Below are positions 15,240 through 23,362 of a stretch of 64,000 nucleotides of DNA, one piece after another. Within the stretch, counting starts at the first letter, position 1; each line of letters starts with the position of its first letter. The stretch is from Saccharibacillus sacchari DSM 19268 (lineage in GTDB: Bacteria; Bacillota; Bacilli; Paenibacillales; Paenibacillaceae): assembly GCF_000585395.1 (NCBI RefSeq), contig NZ_KK073875.1:2151030-2215029 (forward strand). The letters are read 5' to 3'. The position numbers were made by a program, and so were the translations under genes. The notes under the pieces were generated by a model, which was not told the origin of the DNA, ran no database searches, and saw only the letters and a list, made by a program, of their open reading frames with translations.

Positions 15240-17949
15240 CTGTTTTCCCCTTTTCCTCGTACGCTTCCTTTACGTCTTGCGACTTCCTGCTTGTATCGGA
15301 TACCGACAGCTCAGGAAGCGGCAACGAAATCAGGACGATCGCCCCATCTTTTCCGTCCGTTCGGGATGCGGCCGATATCTCTCCGCCATGCAGGTCCACG
15401 ATGCCTTTGCAGATCGCCAGACCCAGTCCCGTACCGGATACGTGCCGGGTCGAGTTGGATCGGTAGAACTTTTCGAATACGCGCTGCTCTTCGCCCGATG
15501 GCAGACCCGGCCCTTCATCCGAAATGCTCAGTACCAGCCGATTCCCGGTTGCCCGCGCTGCAATGCCGATCTCGCTGCCGTCCGGACTGTATTTGATCGC
15601 ATTGCCCAGCACATTGCCCAATACCTGCTCCAGCAGCACCTCGTCCCCGCGCACCATCGGCAGATCATCCGGCAGATCCACGGTAATCTTGCGGCGACCG
15701 CGAATATCCCGGATCTGCGCCAATGATACACCGATGAGATCCTGAATATCGCACCATTCCCGCCGCAATTGCAGCATGCCGCTCTCCAGCCTCACCATGC
15801 CGAGCAGATTCTGCACCAGGCGGCTCATGCGCATGGCCCCGCTGCGAATCGTCTCGAGCAACTCCATCCGGTCCTGCTTGGAAAAAAGTTCGTCATTCTC
15901 GATCAATCCGGTTGCCGATCCGATCACCGCAGCCAGCGGCGTGCGCAGCTCGTGCGACACCGAATCGAGAATGGCCGACCGCAGGCGTTCCGATTCGGCA
16001 GTCAGATGCGCCAGCTTGGCCTCCTCGGCCAGCTTGAAGCGCGCAATGGCCGCAGCAGCCAAGCCGCACAACGCCGCAAGCAGGCGCTGCTGTTCGTCCG
16101 TGAGCGTCTTTTTGGGCGGATGTTCGCCTTGAGCCAAACGAACCACCAATACTCCGTAAGTTCGATCTTCTGTCCGAAGCGGCAGATAACGTCCCGGCAG
16201 CTCGCGCAGCGTATGCGAACCTTGTCCGGCTTCCTCGCCTTCTTCGTAAACCATGCGCACCACAACTTCCTCTTCCCGCACGCGCTCGCCGCTGTCAATC
16301 GCTTCCGCCGAAGAGACATGCACGCGGCGAAGCGCACCGGATTCGTCCGGCAAATAGACCGCCGTCTCGGCACCGATCGTTTGCGACAATTGCTTGGTCA
16401 CGCCGTCGAGCAGGGAAGACACATCCGATACGGCGCCGATCTGCTGACTGAATGCGTACAGCGAGGCGGTATGAGCTTCGCGCTGATGCGCCTGTACGGC
16501 CTGACGCTTAAGCCTCTCGGCCATACTTGCGGTCAGACCCGCTACCGATAGATAAACGCCGAACGAAATGAGATAACGCAAATCCGAGACCGTGAAGCTC
16601 AACTGCGGTGCAACGAAGAAAAAGTCAAGCGCCAACACGCCGATCCCCGCCGCGAAAAGAGCCGGGCCGAGTCCGCCGTATACGGCGCTGAGCAGAACCG
16701 GGAACAAGTAGATCAACGCGATATTCACGATCTCCAGCTCGTCCGCGTACCGGCTCATGACAAGCGTCAACACGACGGTCAGCAGCGTGATGAGTCCATA
16801 CGCGGACCACCGCGGCAGCGCTCTCGACTTCAGGCTGGCGCTCGAATGATGCCGCACGCTCCGATCTGGCAGCGAATCCCGGGTCTGTCCGCTATTAGGC
16901 ACGACCCGTATATGAACGTCCCGACTCGCCCGGACTAACTTCTCGGCCAACGTGGCGCCCCGGCGCATACCGAAACGCGGACGAATACTTTCACCGACGA
17001 GAAGCTGCCTCACATGATGCTGCTCCGCGAAGCGCAATAGCTCGCCGGCCACATCCGTTCCCTCGATCACGCTGACCTGCGCGCCCAGTTCTTTGGCCAA
17101 TCGCAAATTCCGTTCGGGTTCTCCCTGCCTCTGAACGCCGGTGCCGATAGCGCCTTCCGGAACACGCACATAGACCGCGAACCAGCCTGTTTTAAGCGCC
17201 GCCGCCGTTCGTCTTCCGATCCGAAGCAGCTCCTCCGTGGAAGGCGCCGGCCCGATCGCCACCATGACCTTTTCCGCAACCGGCCAGGGACCGGCGATTC
17301 CTCCTCCTGCTGTGCGTCGGCCGTGCAAATAATCGTCGAGATGGCTGTCCGTGCGCTCGGCGGCATATCGGAACAGCATTTCACGCATCGCGGATAACGC
17401 GCCGACTTCCGACGGACTTTGTCCGCTGCGGCGGATCATCTCCTCCGGCGGGGCATCGGCGATGCGCAGCGTATCGGCTTGCTCGACGAAAGCATCCGGA
17501 ACGGTCTCCGGCAGCGCTTGCCCGAGTATCCGGCTTGCCAGTGCGTTCAAACTCTCCACATGTCCCACATTCAGCGCCGCATACACGTCGATTCCGTTCA
17601 ACAGCAACGCTTCGACATCCATATATCGTTTGCTGCGCAGCGTTTGCGGCGAATTCCGGGCTTCCAGCCGATCCACGACCACGAGTCCGGGCTTCGTCTC
17701 CATCAGCTGCTCGACGTCCAACTCGCCGCCGCGCTCCGGCGCTCCGGGAAGCCCCGAACCTTTGAGCAGTGCCAGCGTATCGGGATATCTAGCTTCTGCT
17801 CCGGATACCGCGCAGCACACCGCCGTCCCTGCCGCCGCCTCGCGAATCGCCGCGCGGAGCATGGCCTGAGTCTTGCCCGCGCCGGGCGCGGCTCCCATAA
17901 ACAACGTCAATTTGCCTTTACGCAGTCCGTTTCTCTCCAAGTCGCTCAC
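15229..17949 (-). CDS. kdpD: KdpD sensor histidine kinase with diverged N-terminal domain
   Basis: A 906-residue kinase with the full KdpD layout: N-terminal KdpD domain with Walker A GAAPGAGKT (about residue 19), Usp domain (VMVAIGPAPSTEELLR), four clustered membrane segments (about 385-475), GAF-like region, HisKA with SVSHELRTPL (His about 666), and HATPase with N-box NAIKYSPDG and GTGLGLAI. It starts at GTG behind CAGGAG. Oddity: the strongly conserved DELAHTN segment of KdpD is replaced by DRLEARN, so the N-terminal ATP-binding domain is probably altered. In Staphylococcus the Usp domain binds c-di-AMP. It is cotranscribed with kdpE and divergent from kdpFABC. Confidence 0.94.
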   Translation of the reverse strand: MSDLERNGLRKGKLTLFMGAAPGAGKTQAMLRAAIREAAAGTAVCCAVSGAEARYPDTLALLKGSGLPGAPERGGELDVEQLMETKPGLVVVDRLEARNSPQTLRSKRYMDVEALLLNGIDVYAALNVGHVESLNALASRILGQALPETVPDAFVEQADTLRIADAPPEEMIRRSGQSPSEVGALSAMREMLFRYAAERTDSHLDDYLHGRRTAGGGIAGPWPVAEKVMVAIGPAPSTEELLRIGRRTAAALKTGWFAVYVRVPEGAIGTGVQRQGEPERNLRLAKELGAQVSVIEGTDVAGELLRFAEQHHVRQLLVGESIRPRFGMRRGATLAEKLVRASRDVHIRVVPNSGQTRDSLPDRSVRHHSSASLKSRALPRWSAYGLITLLTVVLTLVMSRYADELEIVNIALIYLFPVLLSAVYGGLGPALFAAGIGVLALDFFFVAPQLSFTVSDLRYLISFGVYLSVAGLTASMAERLKRQAVQAHQREAHTASLYAFSQQIGAVSDVSSLLDGVTKQLSQTIGAETAVYLPDESGALRRVHVSSAEAIDSGERVREEEVVVRMVYEEGEEAGQGSHTLRELPGRYLPLRTEDRTYGVLVVRLAQGEHPPKKTLTDEQQRLLAALCGLAAAAIARFKLAEEAKLAHLTAESERLRSAILDSVSHELRTPLAAVIGSATGLIENDELFSKQDRMELLETIRSGAMRMSRLVQNLLGMVRLESGMLQLRREWCDIQDLIGVSLAQIRDIRGRRKITVDLPDDLPMVRGDEVLLEQVLGNVLGNAIKYSPDGSEIGIAARATGNRLVLSISDEGPGLPSGEEQRVFEKFYRSNSTRHVSGTGLGLAICKGIVDLHGGEISAASRTDGKDGAIVLISLPLPELSVSDTSRKSQDVKEAYEEKGKTDGE

Positions 17950-17999
17950 TTACGCTCTCCTGCCCGGCCGACGGCCCTGATTTCATTCCGTGTTTTCAG

Positions 18000-18100
18000 T
18001 ATAAATCACCAGGAGCGGCAATAGCTAAATCCACGCCTGCAAAACCGCATAAAAAAGGTATAAAGATCTGCTATAAAGGCGTAAAAATAGCGTAAAAATC
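18000..18100 (-). promoter_or_regulatory. Repeated T-rich boxes ahead of kdpD
   Basis: Read on the minus strand, this stretch has TTTTTACGC twice in tandem and then TTTATAGCAGATCTTTATACC-like repeats before the kdpD start. The pairing of TTTATA and TTTTTAC elements resembles KdpE-type sites, so autoregulation of kdpDE is possible. Inference only. Confidence 0.3.
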
Positions 18101-18202
18101 AATAAAATCGAGAGAAAAAGAGCGTATACGGGAATAAACGGAACAATATAGATCTCCAAATTTCAAAAACGATCAAAAAAGAACAAAAATCATCTTTTTT
18201 CG

Positions 18203-18228
18203 CATTTATCTTGTTTTACACCTTTCCG
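18203..18228 (+). promoter_or_regulatory. Candidate KdpE-binding site upstream of kdpFABC
   Basis: CATTTATCTTGTTTTACACC followed by TTTCCGC resembles the T-rich TTTATA...TTTACACC site I recall for Escherichia coli KdpE. It lies about 85 bp before the first small ORF of the kdp operon. No c-di-AMP riboswitch features were seen in this leader. Confidence 0.45.
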
Positions 18229-18310
18229 CTTCGGGACTAAGATACGTCACATGAATCGCGAAGCTTGGACATGTCGCGGTATCCCATCCCAAAGTCAAAG
18301 GAAGGTTAAC

Positions 18311-18418
18311 ATGACCGATATTTTAATGCTCGGCTTGATCGCATTGATGACGCTGGCGGTGCTGGGGCTGTCGCTTTGGTCCGGCAGCGTCGTCAAGGAA
18401 GGACGTGACGACCGATGA
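18311..18418 (+). CDS. 35-residue membrane peptide coupled to kdpF
   Basis: A short ORF with a good ribosome site (AAAGGAAGG, 6 bases before the ATG). Its product is a single hydrophobic helix (LMLGLIALMTLAVLGLSLW, about residues 5-23) followed by a charged tail VVKEGRDDR. The stop codon overlaps the kdpF start (ATGA at 18415-18418), a hallmark of real coupled genes. I do not recognise a family. It may be a second small subunit or stabiliser of the Kdp complex, or a leader peptide that couples translation to kdpF. The size is below the usual gene-calling limit. Confidence 0.7.
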   Translation: MTDILMLGLIALMTLAVLGLSLWSGSVVKEGRDDR

Positions 18419-18495
18419 TCGCAGTGCTTGCCGGCGTCGTCGCCTTATTGTTTTTGTATCTCTGCTACGCCCTGATCAACCCGGAAAAGTTCTAG
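18415..18495 (+). CDS. kdpF: KdpF, small subunit of the potassium ATPase
   Basis: A 26-residue peptide consisting of one membrane helix and ending in CYALINPEKF, matching the C-terminal signature of KdpF (YALINxExF). KdpF stabilises the KdpABC complex at the membrane. The ATG overlaps the stop of the preceding 35-residue ORF, and kdpA follows 19 bp later with its own GGAGGG site. Confidence 0.9.
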   Translation: MIAVLAGVVALLFLYLCYALINPEKF

Positions 18496-18514
18496 TACAA
18501 ATGGAGGGAATTTC

Positions 18515-20185
18515 GTGACCACAATCAGTATCCTCGCAATAGTCGTCACCCTGCTGATCGTCGTGCTTCTGGCGAAGCCGGTCGGCCTGTACCTGGCGGC
18601 GGCGTTCGATTACGCGCCGAACCGGCTGAACCGGATTTACGGTCCGGTCGAACGGATCATTTATAAAATCAGCGGCATCCGCGAAGACAATCAAAGTTGG
18701 AAAATGTACGCGGCGTCGCTGATCGGCAGTAACGCCGTCATGATCTTGATCGTGTACCTGGTGCTCCGTTTTCAAGGCATGCTGCCGCTCAATCCGGCGG
18801 GGATCGCCAACATGGAGCCGTCGCTCGCTTTTAACACCGCAATCAGCTTCATGGCCAACACCGACTTGCAGCATTACAGCGGCGAAAGCGGCGTCTCGTA
18901 CCTGTCGCAAGCCAGCGTGCTGGTGTTCGCGATGTTCGTGTCGCCCGCGACCGGCCTCGCGCTCGTCATGGCGTTCATTCGCGGCCTGACGGGCAAAGCG
19001 GCGGGCAACTTTTTCGTCGACCTGATCCGCGGCCTGACCCGCGTCCTGCTGCCGGTCGCGTTCGTCTCGGCGCTGCTGTTCGTGTTTATGGGCGTTCCGC
19101 AAACGTTCGAGCCGGCTGCGACCGCAACCACGCTAGAAGGCGCGCAGCAGACCATCGCCCGCGGACCGATCGCTTCGTTTCTTGCGATCAAAGAAGTCGG
19201 CAATAACGGCGGCGGCTTCCTCGGCGTCAACTCGGCGCATCCGTTCGAGAATCCGAGCGGCTTGAGCAATCTGCTGCAAATCCTGCTCATGATGTTAGTG
19301 ACCTCGGCGCTGCCTTTTGCTTACGGCAAAATGGCCGGTTCGATCAAGCAAGGCCGCGTGCTGTTCGTGTCCATGCTGATGATGCTCATCATCATGACGA
19401 CCCTCTCGCTCACTGCGGAAAGCGCGGGCAACCCGGCGCTGAACAATCTCGGCATCCAGCATGAGCAAGGTTCGATGGAAGGCAAGGAAGTCCGCTTTGG
19501 CGAAGCGCAGTCGGCCTTCTACTCCGTGATTACAACAGCCGCCGAGACGGGCGCGGTCAACACGATGCACGATACGCTGACCCCGATCGGCGGCATGGTC
19601 CCGCTGGCGAACATGATGCTCAATACCGTGTTTGGCGGCATGGGCGTAGGCTTTGTCAACGTTCTGATGTACGCGATCATCGCCGTGTTCCTGTCCGGTC
19701 TGATGGTCGGACGCACGCCGGAATTCCTCGGACGCAAGATCGAAGGCAAAGAAATGAAGCTGATCGCCGTCACGCTGCTTGTCCAGCCGTTCCTGATTCT
19801 CGTTCCGACCGCGATCGCGCTGGCGACGAATCCGGAAACGATCTCCAATCCCGGGTTTCACGGACTCACTCAAGCGCTGTACGAGTTCACGTCGGCCGCG
19901 GCCAACAACGGCTCCGGGTTCGAAGGGTTGGGCGACGCGACGACGTTCTGGAACGTCTCGACCGGCATCGTCATGTTCCTCGGCCGCTACATCTCGATGG
20001 TAACGCTGCTTGCCGTGGCCGGTTCGCTCGCCGCCAAAAAGCCGATCCCGGAATCGTCCGGCACGTTCCGCACCGATACGGCGATGTTCGGCGCGGTATT
20101 CGTCGGCATCGTGCTGATCGTCGGCGCGCTGACGTTCTTCCCGGCGCTGGTGCTGGGCCCGATCGCGGAACAACTGACCTTATAA
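18515..20185 (+). CDS. kdpA: Potassium-transporting ATPase, K+-selective subunit
   Basis: A 556-residue, about ten-helix channel-like subunit. Selectivity-loop signatures are visible: NTDLQHYSGE, NNGGGFLGVNSAHPFENP, TGAVNTMHDT and NNGSGFEGL. Start is GTG behind GGAGGG. KdpA takes K+ from outside and passes it through the tunnel to KdpB. Second structural gene of the operon after kdpF; 46 bp precede kdpB. Confidence 0.97.
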   Translation: MTTISILAIVVTLLIVVLLAKPVGLYLAAAFDYAPNRLNRIYGPVERIIYKISGIREDNQSWKMYAASLIGSNAVMILIVYLVLRFQGMLPLNPAGIANMEPSLAFNTAISFMANTDLQHYSGESGVSYLSQASVLVFAMFVSPATGLALVMAFIRGLTGKAAGNFFVDLIRGLTRVLLPVAFVSALLFVFMGVPQTFEPAATATTLEGAQQTIARGPIASFLAIKEVGNNGGGFLGVNSAHPFENPSGLSNLLQILLMMLVTSALPFAYGKMAGSIKQGRVLFVSMLMMLIIMTTLSLTAESAGNPALNNLGIQHEQGSMEGKEVRFGEAQSAFYSVITTAAETGAVNTMHDTLTPIGGMVPLANMMLNTVFGGMGVGFVNVLMYAIIAVFLSGLMVGRTPEFLGRKIEGKEMKLIAVTLLVQPFLILVPTAIALATNPETISNPGFHGLTQALYEFTSAAANNGSGFEGLGDATTFWNVSTGIVMFLGRYISMVTLLAVAGSLAAKKPIPESSGTFRTDTAMFGAVFVGIVLIVGALTFFPALVLGPIAEQLTL

Positions 20186-20231
20186 CCCGGAACGCTTATA
20201 CACCTCACACACGGAATGGAGACGCTGATTT

Positions 20232-22262
20232 ATGGATAAGAAAAAGACCATGCTGAGCGGCGAGATTGCGAGCGCCGCTTTGCGGGAGTCGTTCGTGAAA
20301 CTCGACCCGCGCATCATGATGCGCAACCCGGTCATGTTCGTCGTCGAGATCGGTTTTCTGGTCACCCTGCTGCTGTGCTTCGTGCCGGACGCGTTCGGCG
20401 GCACCGTGCCGCGTTGGTTCAACATCGTCACGACGGTCATCTTGCTGCTGACGCTGCTGTTCGCCAATTTTGCCGAAGCGCTGGCGGAAGGACGCGGCAA
20501 AGCGCAGGCCGATTCGCTCAAAAAAACCAAGCAGGACATCAGCGCCAATAAAGTCTCGAGCAGCGGCGCAATCAAAGTCGTACCCGCCTCCGAGCTGCGC
20601 AAAGGCGACTTCGTCGTCGTGGAAGCCGGCGAACTGATTCCCGGCGACGGCGAAGTGGTCGAAGGACTCGCTTCCGTCGATGAATCGGCGATCACGGGCG
20701 AATCCGCTCCGGTCATCAAAGAAGCCGGCGGCGACTTCAGCTCCGTTACGGGCGGCACGAAAGTCGTCAGCGACAAGATCAAGGTCCGCATTTCCGCAGA
20801 TCCCGGCGAATCGTTCCTGGATCGCATGATCTCGCTCGTCGAAGGCGCGAAGCGTCAAAAAACGCCGAACGAAATCGCGCTGAATACCGTGCTGGTCAGC
20901 CTGACCCTGATCTTCCTGATTGTCGTCGTCACCCTGCCGTTCCTGTCGGACTTCCTCGGCATCCAAATGGAAATCCCGATCTTGATCGCCCTGCTCGTCT
21001 GCCTGATTCCGACCACCATCGGCGGCCTGCTCTCCGCGATCGGCATCGCGGGCATGGACCGGGTCACGCAATTTAATGTACTCGCCATGTCCGGTAAAGC
21101 GGTCGAAGCGTCGGGCGACATCAACACGATCATTCTCGATAAAACAGGCACGATCACCTTCGGTAACCGGATGGCGAGCGAATTTGTTCCGGTCAAAGCA
21201 ATCCGCGAAGAAGAAACTGCCTATTGGGCGGCAATCAGCTCGCTCAAAGACGAGACGCCGGAAGGACGCTCCGTACTGGAATTGATGAAAAAGAACGGTT
21301 TTCCGTACGACGAAAAGCTCGGCGAAGGCGGCGAGTTTATCGAATTCCAAGCCGAGACCCGCATGAGCGGCATCGATCTGCCGGACGGACGCCAAGTGCG
21401 CAAAGGCGCGGTCGACTCGGTGAAGCAGTGGGTCCGCTCGCAAGGCGGTTCGGTGCCGGACGATCTGGACGACGGCAGCAGCGCGATCGCCACGGCAGGC
21501 GGCACGCCGCTGGCCGTGGCGGTAGACAACCGGATCTACGGATTGATCCATCTTAAAGACACCGTGAAGCCCGGCATGCGCGAACGGTTCGAACAGATGC
21601 GCCGCATGGGCATCAAGACGATCATGTGTACCGGCGACAATCCGCTGACGGCGGCGACCATCGCCCGCGAAGCGGGCGTGGACGACTTTATCGCCGAAAG
21701 CAAACCGGAAGACAAGATCGCCGTGATCCGCCGCGAGCAGGCCGAAGGCAAGCTTGTCGCCATGACCGGCGACGGCACGAACGACGCGCCCGCGTTGGCG
21801 CAGGCCGACGTCGGCATCGCCATGAACAGCGGCACCGTCGCCGCCAAAGAAGCGGCCAACATGGTCGATCTGGATTCCGACCCGTCGAAAATCATCGAAG
21901 TGGTCGCGATCGGCAAGCAGCTGCTCATGACGCGCGGCGCGCTGACCACGTTCAGTATCGCCAACGACGTCGCTAAATATTTCGCCATCATTCCGGCGAT
22001 GTTCATGGTCGCCATTCCGCAGATGCAGACGCTGAACATCATGCGGCTTGATTCGCCGCTGTCGGCGATCCTGTCCGCGTTGATCTTCAACGCGATCATT
22101 ATCCCGCTGCTGATTCCGCTCGCGATGAAAGGCGTCGCCTACAAGCCGATGAGCACCAGCCGCTTGCTCGGCAAAAATCTGCTGATTTACGGCTTCGGCG
22201 GTCTGGTCGCCCCGTTTATCGGGATCAAATTGATCGATCTTGCGGTGCAGGTATTTATCTGA
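20232..22262 (+). CDS. kdpB: Potassium-transporting P-type ATPase catalytic subunit
   Basis: A 676-residue P-type ATPase. Visible motifs: TGES of the actuator domain (about 155), phosphorylated Asp in DKTGT (about 303-307), and the hinge motif [12 protein letters not shown]. KdpB hydrolyses ATP to drive high-affinity K+ uptake through KdpA. The Ser of TGES, the known inhibitory phosphorylation site in Escherichia coli, is kept. A good ribosome site (ATGGAG) precedes the start and kdpC follows 49 bp downstream. Confidence 0.97.
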   Translation: MDKKKTMLSGEIASAALRESFVKLDPRIMMRNPVMFVVEIGFLVTLLLCFVPDAFGGTVPRWFNIVTTVILLLTLLFANFAEALAEGRGKAQADSLKKTKQDISANKVSSSGAIKVVPASELRKGDFVVVEAGELIPGDGEVVEGLASVDESAITGESAPVIKEAGGDFSSVTGGTKVVSDKIKVRISADPGESFLDRMISLVEGAKRQKTPNEIALNTVLVSLTLIFLIVVVTLPFLSDFLGIQMEIPILIALLVCLIPTTIGGLLSAIGIAGMDRVTQFNVLAMSGKAVEASGDINTIILDKTGTITFGNRMASEFVPVKAIREEETAYWAAISSLKDETPEGRSVLELMKKNGFPYDEKLGEGGEFIEFQAETRMSGIDLPDGRQVRKGAVDSVKQWVRSQGGSVPDDLDDGSSAIATAGGTPLAVAVDNRIYGLIHLKDTVKPGMRERFEQMRRMGIKTIMCTGDNPLTAATIAREAGVDDFIAESKPEDKIAVIRREQAEGKLVAMTGDGTNDAPALAQADVGIAMNSGTVAAKEAANMVDLDSDPSKIIEVVAIGKQLLMTRGALTTFSIANDVAKYFAIIPAMFMVAIPQMQTLNIMRLDSPLSAILSALIFNAIIIPLLIPLAMKGVAYKPMSTSRLLGKNLLIYGFGGLVAPFIGIKLIDLAVQVFI

Positions 22263-22311
22263 TCCGCCGTTTTTTACCAGTCGCTTCTTATTATAATGGA
22301 GGAATTTACTT

Positions 22312-22878
22312 ATGCGAATCATCTGGATGACGCTGCGCACGACCTTTTCCGTAGCCATCGTCTGCTGCATTATTTACAATATCGCCGTCTGGGCCGTCGC
22401 CCAGGCCGCCGCGCCGGACAAAGCGAACGGCAGCTTGATCGAAAACGCCGAAGGCCAAGTAGTCGGCTCGTCGCTGATCGGCCAAAGCTTCACCGATCCC
22501 GGTTATTTCCACGGCCGCGTGTCGAGCATCGACTATGACGCGAACGGCTCCGGCACGCCGAACTACGCTCCGTCCAATCCCGAGCTGCTGGCCCGGGCCG
22601 AGCAGTCGATTACCGATTGGCAGTCCCAAAACCCGGACGTTCCGGTCTCGGAGCTGCCCATCGATCTGATCACCAACTCCGGTTCCGGCCTCGATCCGCA
22701 TATCAGTCCGGCTTCCGCCGAAGCGCAGGTTCCTCGCGTTAGCGGAGCAACCGGCATCGCGGCCGAAAAGCTGGAGCAGATGATCGCGGAACATACGCAA
22801 GGACGCTCGCTGGGCTTATTCGGCGAACCGGCGGTCAACGTGCTGGAGCTGAATATGGCGGTGCAGGCGGCTCGATGA
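22312..22878 (+). CDS. kdpC: Potassium-transporting ATPase subunit C
   Basis: A 188-residue protein with one N-terminal membrane helix (about 7-28) and an extracytoplasmic domain holding VVGSSLIGQSF, GYFHGRVSS and SGSGLDPHISPASAEAQVPRV-like motifs, all KdpC hallmarks. It raises ATP affinity of the complex. Preceded by TGGAGG. A 484-bp repeat-rich gap separates it from the tandem KdpD gene. Confidence 0.96.
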   Translation: MRIIWMTLRTTFSVAIVCCIIYNIAVWAVAQAAAPDKANGSLIENAEGQVVGSSLIGQSFTDPGYFHGRVSSIDYDANGSGTPNYAPSNPELLARAEQSITDWQSQNPDVPVSELPIDLITNSGSGLDPHISPASAEAQVPRVSGATGIAAEKLEQMIAEHTQGRSLGLFGEPAVNVLELNMAVQAAR

Positions 22879-23362
22879 GCCGGCTCGTTTTGAACGAATC
22901 GGGACGAATATCGGGATCCGGACACGTCCACGCAAGCTGCGCGTGCAAAACGATGCCCTCTATAAGCTGACCGCCGACGCGGGCAGACGCACTTTCCGTT
23001 GCTCCGATAAAAGTCGCTCTGACCGTCGGAATACGCCGCTGCTGAATCTAACGGATTGACATGACGCTTAGCGTACGTACTTGACGCTTTCGAATTTTTA
23101 ACGGATCGAGGTGACGCTTAACCGGTAAAGCAGAGCGTTTTCACGCCTTTTTTCCTGCTTTTGCGCAGCTAAGCGCTTGTACGATCCGTTAAAATTCCAC
23201 GACCCGCCGGATGGGACTTCTAACGGACATGCGATCCTTTAGAGCATAGAGCAACCGCTGGCGGCAATTTCGCTATTTCACTATTTCACTATTTCGCCGT
23301 TTCCCGACATCCCCCGGCATGCCCCGGCACGCCGGACCGCTCAACCGAAAGGAAGAACGACC
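22879..23362. repeat. Gene-free stretch with TAACGGAT...TGACGCTTA repeats
   Basis: Two direct units TAACGGATnGAnnTGACGCTTA (23048-23069 and 23098-23119), one inverted unit (23170-23191) and one degenerate unit (23221-23241). Just upstream of the next gene is an 8-bp tandem repeat CTATTTCA x3 (23273-23296). No convincing gene or terminator. A transcript from kdpFABC may continue through it. Confidence 0.6.

Noticed and set aside
17950-18310. Possible c-di-AMP (ydaO-type) riboswitch ahead of kdpFABC
   Set aside because: The conserved GGGGAACC / GGGUGAAUC-type segments were not found; only AT-rich sequence and a KdpE-like box.
22879-23362. A gene between kdpC and the tandem KdpD gene
   Set aside because: Short open frames lack ribosome sites and run across repeat units.
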